A stretch of DNA of 42,160 bases from Thermococcus celericrescens (GTDB taxonomy: Archaea > Methanobacteriota_B > Thermococci > Thermococcales > Thermococcaceae). Under the pieces are notes generated by a model. It was not told the origin of the DNA and did no database searches. It was given only the letters and a program-made list of their open reading frames with translations. The DNA lies in contig NZ_LLYW01000031.1 of the NCBI RefSeq assembly GCF_001484195.1, positions 1 to 42,160 of the forward strand, written 5' to 3'. Below, one piece after another: positions 32,955 to 41,468 of the stretch (positions are counted from its first letter, which is position 1; each line of letters opens with the position of its first letter). Both the position numbers and the translations under genes were made by a program.

Positions 32955-33881
32955 ATGGAGAGATGGAGAATAGTCCGCGCCTTCACCCTCGGTTCGCTCC
33001 TCGAGGCCGCGGTTCCGAAACCGGGCAACGTGAGCCGCCTCAGGGACTTCGACGACCTTACCTTCTACCACTTCCTCTTCGCCGACACAGCCGTCACAGG
33101 GGTTTACTACGAGGCCGTGAAGACGGCGGAGCTTCTGAGGAAGGGCATCCTCGAGCCCCGGGAAGCGGGACTCGGGGAGCTGATAAAGCGGGCGGTTCAG
33201 GCATCGCGCGAGGCCCAGGACGCCAACCCCAACTTCGGGGTCGTGGCCCTCTCGCTTCCCCTCATCATGGGGATGACGATGGGGATGAACATGCTCGATG
33301 CAAGGAAAAAGGCGAGGCTGCTGATAGAGGAATCAACCGTCAGGGACACGATGGAGTTCTACCGGGCGATAAGGATAGCCAACCCCAAGGGAATTCCCAG
33401 CGGCGTCAAGTACGACGTTTATTCCGACGATTCCTTCAGGGAGCTTTTCCAGGACGGGATCAACCTCGCCAGGCTCGCCGAGATAAGCTGCGGGCGCGAG
33501 CTGATATTCTGCGAGTGGCTCAAGGAATACGAGCTGAGCTACTCCACCTTCGGAAGGCTCTACGAGCTGATAAAAGAGCTTCCGCTGGATGAGGCTGTGC
33601 TCAGGGCTTTTCTTGAGCTTTTGGCTGCCAATATGGACACGCTGATAGCCAGAAAGGCCGGCCTTGAGGAGGCTAAGCTCGTTCGGGAAAACGCCGGGAA
33701 AGTTCTCGCCGGGGAACTCAGCGTTGAGGAGTTCGATGCCTTTATGCGCGAGAGGGGCGACCTGAGAAACCCGGGCAGCCTGGCGGACGTCATGGCAGTA
33801 TCGCTCAGCCTGCTCGTTCTCAGGGGATTGAGGATAGAATTGAGAAACGGAAGGGTCTGGGGAGTTATAGGACGACCTTGA
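32955..33881 (+). CDS. CitG/MdcB-family protein (triphosphoribosyl-dephospho-CoA synthase-like)
   Basis: A 308-aa protein of the family that makes the prosthetic-group precursor 2'-(5''-triphosphoribosyl)-3'-dephospho-CoA for citrate or malonate enzymes. It has the family motif LEAAVPKPGNVSRLRDF, DANPNFGVVALSLPL and a C-terminal helix region with NPGSLADVMAVSLSLL. No citrate lyase or malonate decarboxylase genes are near, so a different product is likely in Thermococcales. The start ATG directly follows the stop of the small membrane gene. Its end overlaps the convergent DUF1884 gene by 17 bp. Confidence 0.82.
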   Translation: MERWRIVRAFTLGSLLEAAVPKPGNVSRLRDFDDLTFYHFLFADTAVTGVYYEAVKTAELLRKGILEPREAGLGELIKRAVQASREAQDANPNFGVVALSLPLIMGMTMGMNMLDARKKARLLIEESTVRDTMEFYRAIRIANPKGIPSGVKYDVYSDDSFRELFQDGINLARLAEISCGRELIFCEWLKEYELSYSTFGRLYELIKELPLDEAVLRAFLELLAANMDTLIARKAGLEEAKLVRENAGKVLAGELSVEEFDAFMRERGDLRNPGSLADVMAVSLSLLVLRGLRIELRNGRVWGVIGRP

Positions 33882-34146
33882 AGCGCTTTGCCCCGCCCAG
33901 ACCGAGGCCCAGCGCCTTGCTGTCAATGACGACGGCGTCGCCGCCGAGTTCGTCGAGCATGCGTATCTTTAGACCGGAGAGCTCGAAAACCTCCTCCTCG
34001 TCGCCGAACTCCTCGTTTATCTGCGCCTTTATGAACTCGTAGGCCTCTTTTCCTAGAAGGACCACGTCTGGCTCGTATCCGTCGAGCTTCAGCTCGTTTG
34101 CCTTCTCCTCCGCGGTGCTCAGAACACGGATCAGGTCGCCTCTCAT
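33865..34146 (-). CDS. DUF1884 (PF08967) protein, A-domain (family 4) encapsulin group
   Basis: A 93-aa protein that reads as the orthologue of P. furiosus PF0899: MRGDLIRVLSTAEEKANELK, then GYEPDVVLLGKEAYEFI, and the conserved end LDELGGDAVVIDSKALGLG. This family was grouped with encapsulins as the isolated A-domain of the HK97 capsid fold in a large computational survey, with metabolic enzymes as proposed cargo. Here the neighbours are a convergent CitG homologue and an unrelated secreted-protein gene, so no cargo enzyme is next to it. Family membership is strong; assembly into a shell is not shown by sequence. The start is ATG 34146 with GGTGT upstream. Confidence 0.82.
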   Translation of the reverse strand: MRGDLIRVLSTAEEKANELKLDGYEPDVVLLGKEAYEFIKAQINEEFGDEEEVFELSGLKIRMLDELGGDAVVIDSKALGLGLGGAKRFKVVL

Positions 34147-34194
34147 GGCTTACACCGGAAAGAGTTGTCGTGAGGGACTAAAAATGTGCCGGTT

Positions 34195-35049
34195 CTAACT
34201 TTCACCGGGACCGTTCTCCTCGACGGCGGTGAACGCTTTCACGTAGGCCTTCACGATGTCCTCGTCGCCCATTAGCATTAGAATCCTCGCCAGGTTCATT
34301 CTCCTTACCTCGGCGAACTCCACGTACAGGTACTCGTCACCCCTGCGGTAGAGCTTAGCAGAGACGCCCAGCAGAATGTCCCCCTTGAGAGGTTTCATCT
34401 CTGAAACCTCCCGAAAGCCCGCGTCCCTTATTCTTTCCTCGGTTGCCCTTATCACGTTCTCCAGACTGCAGTTGCACGTTCCGTTGAACCACTTGGGTAC
34501 AGGCGGGTGGCCGCAGACCTTTTCGAAGTCCGTCTCGTTGCCGCATAACAGGTACTCCCAGAGGTGCCATCTCCCCTCGCCCGTTGGAATGAGGTAGTAG
34601 GCTATTCTGACTTCTCCCGCCGGCACGCTGTCCCGGTGGGAGCTTTGGGATATGATTCCACACCTTGGTTCGCTGGAGTTTTCGCACTTCCAATTTAGCA
34701 TTCCAGTGTGCCAGGTGCTTCCTCTGCCGTTGAGCGTTACCTGGACCTCGCTTTTCTGTATTGCACACGGGGGGAAGATTCCCCTTTCCGTTGCCCAGGG
34801 GACTATCCTCATAGTCCCGTTTCCCTCAGCGGGCCATACCCCGGGCATTTCGGAGAATATCAGGATCGAACCGTTTTCTAGGTACCTCTCAACGTGACCT
34901 CCCTGTATTCCGGGAACGTACTTTACCGGGCTCGTGAGCGAGCAGTGATAATCTGAATTGGAGCTTTCGTCCTGCGTTAGCTTCCACGCCACCACTGCCA
35001 GGGTGAGCATCAAAAACAAGAGGAGGAACGCCCCCCGACTACCTTTCAA
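34195..35049 (-). CDS. Secreted/anchored Cys-rich protein, paralogue of the gene at 40626
   Basis: A 284-aa protein with an N-terminal membrane anchor (GAFLLLFLMLTLAVVAWKL) and several cysteines (HCSL, PPCAIQ, WKCENSSEPRCG, GTCNCSLE) fit for disulfides outside the cell. The C-terminal part LYRRGDEYLYVEFAEVRRMN and on is nearly identical to that of the 40626 protein, and the middle also aligns loosely (AYYLIPTGEG against AYYVVPTKEG). Function unknown. The start is TTG 35047-35049 with GGAGG about ten bases upstream. A promoter and a strong inverted repeat lie upstream (35073-35097). Confidence 0.72.
   Translation of the reverse strand: MKGSRGAFLLLFLMLTLAVVAWKLTQDESSNSDYHCSLTSPVKYVPGIQGGHVERYLENGSILIFSEMPGVWPAEGNGTMRIVPWATERGIFPPCAIQKSEVQVTLNGRGSTWHTGMLNWKCENSSEPRCGIISQSSHRDSVPAGEVRIAYYLIPTGEGRWHLWEYLLCGNETDFEKVCGHPPVPKWFNGTCNCSLENVIRATEERIRDAGFREVSEMKPLKGDILLGVSAKLYRRGDEYLYVEFAEVRRMNLARILMLMGDEDIVKAYVKAFTAVEENGPGES
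34259..34350. repeat. 92-bp block identical to 40678-40769
   Basis: The block covers the last conserved part of the coding sequence (YRRGDEYLYVEFAEVRRMNL to MLMGDE). It is base-for-base identical with 40678-40769 in the paralogue 6.4 kb away, while flanking sequence differs strongly. This is the pattern of recent gene conversion or strong nucleotide-level constraint. Confidence 0.9.
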
Positions 35050-35072
35050 TCACATCGCCTCCGATTGATAAT

Positions 35073-35097
35073 GGACATGCGTAATCTTGGCATGTCC
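35073..35097. promoter_or_regulatory. 8-bp perfect inverted repeat upstream of the 34195-35049 gene
   Basis: GGACATGC-GTAATCTTG-GCATGTCC. It lies 24-48 bp upstream of the TTG start, downstream of a TATA-like element (minus strand TTAAATAATCC, about 35128-35139). It may be an operator or a 5' UTR hairpin. Confidence 0.55.
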
Positions 35098-35221
35098 CAA
35101 GTGGGAATTGCATTACAAAATATGCCACTGGATTATTTAACTCTTTCTACCATCAAAAGTGAAAACCTAGCCAAAATCAAGTTATAAAAATTTAGGTCTC
35201 AAACAATAAAATCGTGAAACG

Positions 35222-35863
35222 TTAAAGCCCGAACGCCCCCTTGATGCCGTTGATTATCATCTGAACGGCCATCGAGGTCAGTATCAGACCCATCATTCTC
35301 GTCATGACCTTTATTCCCACCCTTCCGAGCTTCTTTTGTATCCCGTTCGAGGAGCAGAGGATCAGCCAGACGGTCAGGCCTATCGCGAGAATGCTCGCTA
35401 TCACTGTCGCCTTTTCCGGAACGCCGTGGCTCTTCGCCATGTAGAGCATCACGGTTGTTATCGCACCCGGGCCGGAGATTAGGGGTATGGCGAGCGGGAT
35501 TATGGCAACCTCCTCCAGCGTAACCACTTCCTCGCTGAACTCTTCCGTCTCCTCTTTGCTTATCTTGACCGTCGAGAGCCGGCCCGAGAGCATGTCCATT
35601 GCCATCTTGAAGAGGAGTATGCCGCCCGCTATGGCGAAGGCATCGATGCTCGAGCCGAAGAACTTGAATATCCACTCCCCTATGAGTGCGAAGACGACGA
35701 GGGTCACGATAACCGTGGTGGCGGTTTTTTGTGCTATCTCCCGTCTCTGGCTCCAGGAAAGGTCGTGGGTGACCCCGAGGAAGACTGGAACCGCTCCGAC
35801 CGGGTTCGTTATCGCGAACAGTCCGCCGTAGAGTATGACGAAGTACTTCAGGTACTCGAGCAA
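35222..35863 (-). CDS. MarC/SnatA-family transporter
   Basis: A 213-aa membrane protein with six helices and the MarC pattern ITNPVGAVPVFLG near the start and IPLAIPLISGPGAITTVM in the middle. A Thermococcus member (SnatA) was shown to carry small neutral amino acids with sodium, so amino-acid transport is the best guess. The start is TTG 35863, since GGGTGG lies just upstream and the protein then begins LEYLKYFVILYGG as in homologues; longer frames upstream are GC-rich read-through. T-rich sequence after the stop probably ends the transcript. Confidence 0.86.
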   Translation of the reverse strand: MLEYLKYFVILYGGLFAITNPVGAVPVFLGVTHDLSWSQRREIAQKTATTVIVTLVVFALIGEWIFKFFGSSIDAFAIAGGILLFKMAMDMLSGRLSTVKISKEETEEFSEEVVTLEEVAIIPLAIPLISGPGAITTVMLYMAKSHGVPEKATVIASILAIGLTVWLILCSSNGIQKKLGRVGIKVMTRMMGLILTSMAVQMIINGIKGAFGL

Positions 35864-35903
35864 GCTACCACCCTTCCGGGCCGGAGAAGAGGGGGTTAAA
35901 AAG

Positions 35904-36320
35904 TTAATCCTTCCCCCCGCGGATAATCTCGAAGGAGTACGTGACCTCAGCACCGCTCAGTTTAACGTGTGCGCTGGCCGAGCAGTATTTGTCCTGGCTC
36001 AGCTCTATCGCGCGCCTGGCCTTCTCCTCCTTCACGTCGCCGTATATCCTGTAGTGGAGGTGGATTTTCCGGTATATCTTCGGGTGCTCCTCCCTCCTCT
36101 CGCCGCTGATCTCGACCTCCAGCCCTTCGATCGGCTCGCGCATCTTCTGGAGAATCATGACGACGTCGTAGGCGGTGCAGCCGGCAACGCTCAGAAGGAG
36201 GAGCTTCATGGGGCTTATCCCGCCCTCCCCAAGTATGACGGAGCATTTGTCGCTCTCCACCCTGCCGATGAACTGATAGTCCTTGAACCACTCAACCTTT
36301 CCCTTCACAGGTTCGGTCAT
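35904..36320 (-). CDS. OsmC-family protein
   Basis: A 138-aa OsmC/Ohr-like protein. The first Cys is in LSVAGCTAYDVVMIL and the second in DKYCSASAH, the thiol pair used by this family to reduce peroxides. Between them is the typical EGLEVEISGERREEHPKIYRK strand region. Likely a cytosolic thiol peroxidase, though several archaeal members have no tested function. I choose ATG 36320 after GGTGAT; ATG 36326 and a TTG at 36347 are in frame. It is divergent from the radical SAM gene at 36380, and both promoters share about 60 bp. Confidence 0.86.
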   Translation of the reverse strand: MTEPVKGKVEWFKDYQFIGRVESDKCSVILGEGGISPMKLLLLSVAGCTAYDVVMILQKMREPIEGLEVEISGERREEHPKIYRKIHLHYRIYGDVKEEKARRAIELSQDKYCSASAHVKLSGAEVTYSFEIIRGGKD

Positions 36321-36379
36321 GAGCATCACCGGTTCCACCTCGGGCAAGGCCTTTAAAGGGGTTTCTGAAACTTGAGGTG

Positions 36380-37222
36380 ATGTACATACGTCCCTTTGAC
36401 CCCTGGAAGGCGAAGCTCTGCACCTGCCCCTTCAAGTACACGCTGAACGTCTATACCGGCTGCGACCACGCGTGCGTTTACTGCTACATAACGGGCTACA
36501 TCCCCAACGCCTTCCGCGTACGGACAAAGGATGGGCTTCTTCCAAAACTGGAGCGTGAGCTGAGGCGTTTTGACCGGCGCTGCATCATCGCCCTCTCCTA
36601 CTCCTCGGACCCGTATCCAACGATTGAGCGTGAGCTGGGCATAACCCGGAGCGTTCTCAAGCTCTTCAAACGCTACGACGTCCGCTGCCTGCTCCTCACG
36701 AAGTCGGAGGTCTTTGAGCGCGACCTGGACGTTCTGAGAGAGCTTAAGTGTGCCATCGGGATAACGGTAACCACGGTGGATAAACGGAAGGCGAAGCTGC
36801 TGGAGCCGAATGCTCCCTCCCCGAGGGCGAGAATCCGGGCGCTTGAGAGGGCCAAGGATGCTGGTATTCCAGTTTACGCCCGCATTGACCCCATAATACC
36901 GTTCTACACGTGGGAGGACTTCGAGGAGACGCTCGATGCCCTGAGCTTCGTGAACCATATAACGGTCTCGACCCTCAAGCTGAGGCCAGATTCAAAGGGG
37001 AGGATGTTCGCCAAGTTTCCGGAGCTGATGGAGAGGCTCTGGCCCCTCTACGAGAGGGGGGAGAAGATTGGGGGATACCACTACCTGCCTCGCGAGCTGA
37101 GGTTTGAGATCCTAAGGGAAGCGGAGAGAAGGATTCTGGAAAGGGGAATCACGTTTGGGTCGTGTCGGGAGGGCTATCGGTCGTTTCCGAGCTGTGATGG
37201 CTCTCACCTTGTTCCTCCGTAA
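36380..37222 (+). CDS. Radical SAM protein (SplB-like)
   Basis: A 280-aa radical SAM protein. The CX3CX2C cluster motif is GCDHACVYCYITGY at residues about 24-37, after KYTLNVYT. The pattern SYSSDPYPTIERELGITRSV and LLLTKSEVFERDLD matches the spore-photoproduct-lyase-like group that is common in archaea and not tied to spores. Function unknown. The transcript is probably leaderless, since a TATA-like CTTTAAAGG lies about 25 bp before the start; GTG 36377 is an alternative start. Its last 74 bp overlap the convergent C26 gene. Confidence 0.84.
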   Translation: MYIRPFDPWKAKLCTCPFKYTLNVYTGCDHACVYCYITGYIPNAFRVRTKDGLLPKLERELRRFDRRCIIALSYSSDPYPTIERELGITRSVLKLFKRYDVRCLLLTKSEVFERDLDVLRELKCAIGITVTTVDKRKAKLLEPNAPSPRARIRALERAKDAGIPVYARIDPIIPFYTWEDFEETLDALSFVNHITVSTLKLRPDSKGRMFAKFPELMERLWPLYERGEKIGGYHYLPRELRFEILREAERRILERGITFGSCREGYRSFPSCDGSHLVPP

Positions 37223-38036
37223 TGGATGGGGCTTCTTCGATTTCCGCCTTCCCGAGCTTTTCCTTGAGCTCCGCCTCTATCTCGACCCTCTCAAGCTCGA
37301 GCCTCTTCGCCCGGTACTCGGCCGCTGCCCTTACGAAGGCCTCGTACAGTCTCTCCATCTCCGGAAGGTATTCGGGCTGCCACTGGACCCCCATGATGAA
37401 GCCCTCTGCATCCTCGGCGCCCTCTATTGCCTCGATCAGCCCATCGACTGCATACGCAACCGGCCGGATTCCTTCGCCCACCCTCTTGACGGCCTGGTGG
37501 TGGAAGCTGTTCACCCGGAGATAGACCTCGTTGGTGCCCTCTATGTCCAGCTCGTCCTTGAGTATCCCGTAGAGCTTTGAGCTCATCTTTATCCTGACCC
37601 CGTGGACGCGCTGGCTTGGCCCTATGAGTTTGAGCTCCCAGTTGTGCTTTATTGCCTTGGGTATCTCGTTGAGGTCTTGGTAGAGGGTTCCGCCCAGGGC
37701 CACGTTTATGACCTGCATGCCCCTGCAGATACCGAGTATTGGAACACCCCTCTCAACGGCCTTTTTCACGAGGCTTATCTCAAACTCGTCCCGGTCAACA
37801 TCGACGTACTTGATGGCACTGGAGGGGTCCTCCCCGTAGAAGTGGGGGTGAACGTCGGGCCCCTCTATGAGGAGTATGCCATCGACGTGCTCCAGAACCT
37901 CGTCCGGTGAGGCGGCGGTGTTGAAAACCGCGGGGATTCCGCCGGCCGCCGCGATCTTCTCGATGTGAGTTTTGTCCAGAAACAGTCTGTTCCTCGTGTG
38001 GTCAATCTGACCGATTATACCGATCAGCGGTTTCAT
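37149..38036 (-). CDS. C26-family gamma-glutamyl hydrolase-like protein with His-to-Gln change
   Basis: A 295-aa class I glutamine amidotransferase-like protein similar to PuuD (gamma-glutamyl-GABA hydrolase). It has the GILLIEGPDVHPHFYG segment and the nucleophile Cys in ILGICRGMQVIN. The catalytic His-Glu motif, normally GVQWHPE, reads GVQWQPE here: the codon is CAG, so His is replaced by Gln. The C-terminus has an extra charged, Ser/Thr-rich tail of about 60 residues (ELERVEIEAELKEKLGKAEI and on), part of which overlaps the radical SAM gene on the other strand. Start ATG 38036 after GGTGAT. Either the enzyme is inactive or it uses another base. Confidence 0.84.
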   Translation of the reverse strand: MKPLIGIIGQIDHTRNRLFLDKTHIEKIAAAGGIPAVFNTAASPDEVLEHVDGILLIEGPDVHPHFYGEDPSSAIKYVDVDRDEFEISLVKKAVERGVPILGICRGMQVINVALGGTLYQDLNEIPKAIKHNWELKLIGPSQRVHGVRIKMSSKLYGILKDELDIEGTNEVYLRVNSFHHQAVKRVGEGIRPVAYAVDGLIEAIEGAEDAEGFIMGVQWQPEYLPEMERLYEAFVRAAAEYRAKRLELERVEIEAELKEKLGKAEIEEAPSITEEQGESHHSSETTDSPPDTTQT

Positions 38037-38102
38037 GACTATCACCTTAACTGCAGTTCTAAGAAGGGGATAAAAAGCTTTGCGAAAGGAAAAGAAGAGT
38101 GG

Positions 38103-39344
38103 TCAGCCCTTGAGGGCCTTCATCTCTTCCTCTATGACCTCGGCGAGCCTCTTGACGCCCTCGCGTATCTTCTCCTCGGGCACGTAGGTGAAGTTCAGGC
38201 GCATCGTGTTCTTGACGTCACGGTGAGCGAAGAATGCCTCACCGGGAACGTAGGCGACGCCCTTGGAGACGGCTTTCTCCATCATGAGCTTGGTGTCGAT
38301 GCCCTCAGGGAGGGTGACCCAGATGAACATTCCTCCCTCGGGCTTGGTCCACCTGACACCCTCGGGCATGTACTCCTCGAGGGCCTCGAGCATCGCGTCC
38401 CTGCGCGGCTTGTAGAACTCGATTATCTTCGGTATCTGCTCGTCGAGGTAGCCCTCCTCAACGTACTTCCAGGCGATGAGCTGCGCGAGCGTGTTGGCGC
38501 AGAGATCAACGGCCTGTTTGGCTATCTCCATCTTTCTTATGAAGTGCGGGTGGGCGGCTATCCATCCGAGCCTGAATCCTGGCGCGAGTATCTTTGAGAA
38601 GGTTCCGAGGTAGATGACCCTTCCCTCGTCGTCGAAGTGCTTGATCGGCGGGATGGGCTCTCCGGAGTAGCGAAGCTCCGCGTAGGGGCTGTCCTCAACG
38701 ATGAGGAAGTCGTATTCCCTCGCGAGCTCGATGAGCCTCTTCCTTCTGTCGAGGCTCATGGTGACGCCCATTGGGTTCTGGAAAGTTGAGACCGTATAAA
38801 CGAATTTGATCTTCTTGCCCTCGGCGTTGAGCTTTCTGAGCTTCTCCTCGAGGAGATCGACCATCATTCCGCTGTCGTCCATCGGGATGCTGATGAACTC
38901 GGGGTCGTAATACTTGAACGCATTGAGTGCTGCGAGGTAGGTCGGTCCCTCGACGACGACCATGTCTCCGGGGTTGATGAACGTCCTTCCGATGAGGTCG
39001 AGGGCCTGCTGGCTGCCGGCGACCATCATTATCTCAACCTTGCTGGTTGGAATGCCGTAGCGCTTCTCCATCCAGTCCGCGAGGGTAAGGCGGAGCGGGG
39101 TGAAGCCCTTGGTGGTACCGTACTGGAGCGCCTTGTCGGCGTGGTGGGTGAGAACGTCCTGGGCTATCTCCTTGATCTTCTCAACCGGGAAGGTCTCCGG
39201 GGCGGGGAGTCCCCCGGCGAGGGAGATAACGTCCGAGCTCTCGACGAGCTTGAGGAGCTCCCTGATCTCGGATGCCTTCATTGATTTGGCCTTGTCAGAG
39301 AAGTACGTTTCAAAGTCCAGTGAACCTGAACCCAGCTTGCGCAT
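38103..39344 (-). CDS. PLP-dependent aminotransferase (PH0207/LysN type)
   Basis: A 413-aa fold-type I aminotransferase very like P. horikoshii PH0207, of the 2-aminoadipate/aromatic aminotransferase group. Motifs include SLAGGLPAPETFPVEKI, ALQYGTTKGFTPLR, the Asn region TFQNPMGVTMS, VEDSPYAELRY and the PLP lysine in GTFSKILAPGFRLGW. It moves amino groups between 2-oxoglutarate and aromatic, branched or aminoadipate substrates. ATG 39344 follows GGAGG and gives the family N-terminus; a GTG frame runs back to 39413. A TATA element (39433-39443) lies upstream. Confidence 0.92.
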   Translation of the reverse strand: MRKLGSGSLDFETYFSDKAKSMKASEIRELLKLVESSDVISLAGGLPAPETFPVEKIKEIAQDVLTHHADKALQYGTTKGFTPLRLTLADWMEKRYGIPTSKVEIMMVAGSQQALDLIGRTFINPGDMVVVEGPTYLAALNAFKYYDPEFISIPMDDSGMMVDLLEEKLRKLNAEGKKIKFVYTVSTFQNPMGVTMSLDRRKRLIELAREYDFLIVEDSPYAELRYSGEPIPPIKHFDDEGRVIYLGTFSKILAPGFRLGWIAAHPHFIRKMEIAKQAVDLCANTLAQLIAWKYVEEGYLDEQIPKIIEFYKPRRDAMLEALEEYMPEGVRWTKPEGGMFIWVTLPEGIDTKLMMEKAVSKGVAYVPGEAFFAHRDVKNTMRLNFTYVPEEKIREGVKRLAEVIEEEMKALKG

Positions 39345-39466
39345 GAGTTTTTCCTCCACTTCCGTTCCCCCCATTAAATGCACACTTTTGAGCACGTCAC
39401 CAATTCTATACACTTAACGATGGCGGCGATTGGTTATAAATCTTTCTGCAATGGTCGTTAGGCCCA

Positions 39467-39480
39467 TTTACAAATGTAAA
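39467..39480. promoter_or_regulatory. 14-bp perfect palindrome between divergent genes
   Basis: TTTACAAATGTAAA (TTTACA-AA-TGTAAA on either strand) in the roughly 250-bp gap between the aminotransferase and ribose-bisphosphate isomerase genes. It lies upstream of both TATA boxes (39433-39443 for the minus gene, CTCTATAAAC at 39549-39558 for the plus gene). It is a candidate operator; the regulator is unknown. The rest of 39345-39597 holds only the two promoters. Confidence 0.45.
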
Positions 39481-39573
39481 GGATACCATCCTAGTATTTT
39501 TCCTTACATCAAGGAACTAAAATCTTCATCGATGAACATAAAAAGCTCTATAAACCCTCCCGACATAATATAG

Positions 39574-40566
<993 letters not shown>

Positions 40567-40625
40567 GTGTTTTCTCATTGTCCCCCTTATTCTCTGCCCT
40601 TTCGACCGTGAAAAATGAAAATGTC

Positions 40626-41468
40626 TTAACCCTCGATGCTTCCCGCGGTGAAGGCTTCCGCGTAGGCCTTCACGACTTCCTCGTCGCCCATTAGCATTAG
40701 AATCCTCGCCAGGTTCATTCTCCTTACCTCGGCGAACTCCACGTACAGGTACTCGTCACCCCTGCGGTAAAGGGTTGCCTTTAACGGTACGAGATGCTCA
40801 TTGCCACCAGATATATCCCACAAAGAGACGTGTACAAATCCTGCTGACTTTACGGCATCATCGACCTTGGCCATTAGTGTTTCAATTGAACATGTGCACC
40901 CCACTTTAACGTCTTCGAACTTCACAGGGCCGCCCCACGCTATTGACTTGTAAACCCTAAATTCCCCTTCTTTGGTTGGAACAACATAGTAAGCGAAGTA
41001 CACTTTGCCGGCGGGGGCCGGGGAGCTTTTTAGTTCCTGTGGGGTCACTTCACGCGGTTCGTTGCAGTCCACATGGTTGAGTACGGGCCACAGGAGTACG
41101 TATCCCGGTTCCATAAGCTCGACAAGCCCGCTTTGTCCCTGGAGCACACAGGGGGGTTTGATGCCCAGTTCCTCGGTCCAGTTGCTCTCTTCCGTGAATA
41201 TCTGGAGGCCTCCCTGGGGTGGGGTTTCGTTTATCACCATTCCCCTCAGGTACATCTCTGCGAAATGCACGGCCGTTCCGTTTTGGTTGTACTCGACGAT
41301 GTCCATTCCATCGTCCGCGAACATAACGTGAACTGCCGGACACTCGATTTTTGTCTCTGACTTCTCCAGAAGACAGCTTTTTTGACCCCGTTCCTCTCTT
41401 GCAAAATAAAAAAGCAACAAGATGATGAGGAATCCAGTAGAGAAAAGAACCAAGAGTTTAGATCTCAT
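40626..41468 (-). CDS. Secreted/anchored protein, paralogue of the gene at 34195
   Basis: A 280-aa protein with an N-terminal membrane anchor (LLVLFSTGFLIILLLFYFA), cysteines in the outer part (KSCLLEK, IECPAV, PPCVLQ, GCTCSIE), and the C-terminal LYRRGDEYLYVEFAEVRRMN shared with the paralogue. Function unknown. The ATG at 41466-41468 overlaps the stop of the gene upstream (TAATG) and GGAGGTG lies in that gene's last codons, so both are translated together. The 5' half is more AT-rich than the 3' end, which contains the identical 92-bp block. Confidence 0.72.
   Translation of the reverse strand: MRSKLLVLFSTGFLIILLLFYFAREERGQKSCLLEKSETKIECPAVHVMFADDGMDIVEYNQNGTAVHFAEMYLRGMVINETPPQGGLQIFTEESNWTEELGIKPPCVLQGQSGLVELMEPGYVLLWPVLNHVDCNEPREVTPQELKSSPAPAGKVYFAYYVVPTKEGEFRVYKSIAWGGPVKFEDVKVGCTCSIETLMAKVDDAVKSAGFVHVSLWDISGGNEHLVPLKATLYRRGDEYLYVEFAEVRRMNLARILMLMGDEEVVKAYAEAFTAGSIEG
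40678..40769. repeat. 92-bp block identical to 34259-34350
   Basis: Second copy of the block shared by the two secreted-protein paralogues, in the same orientation and the same reading frame. Confidence 0.9.
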
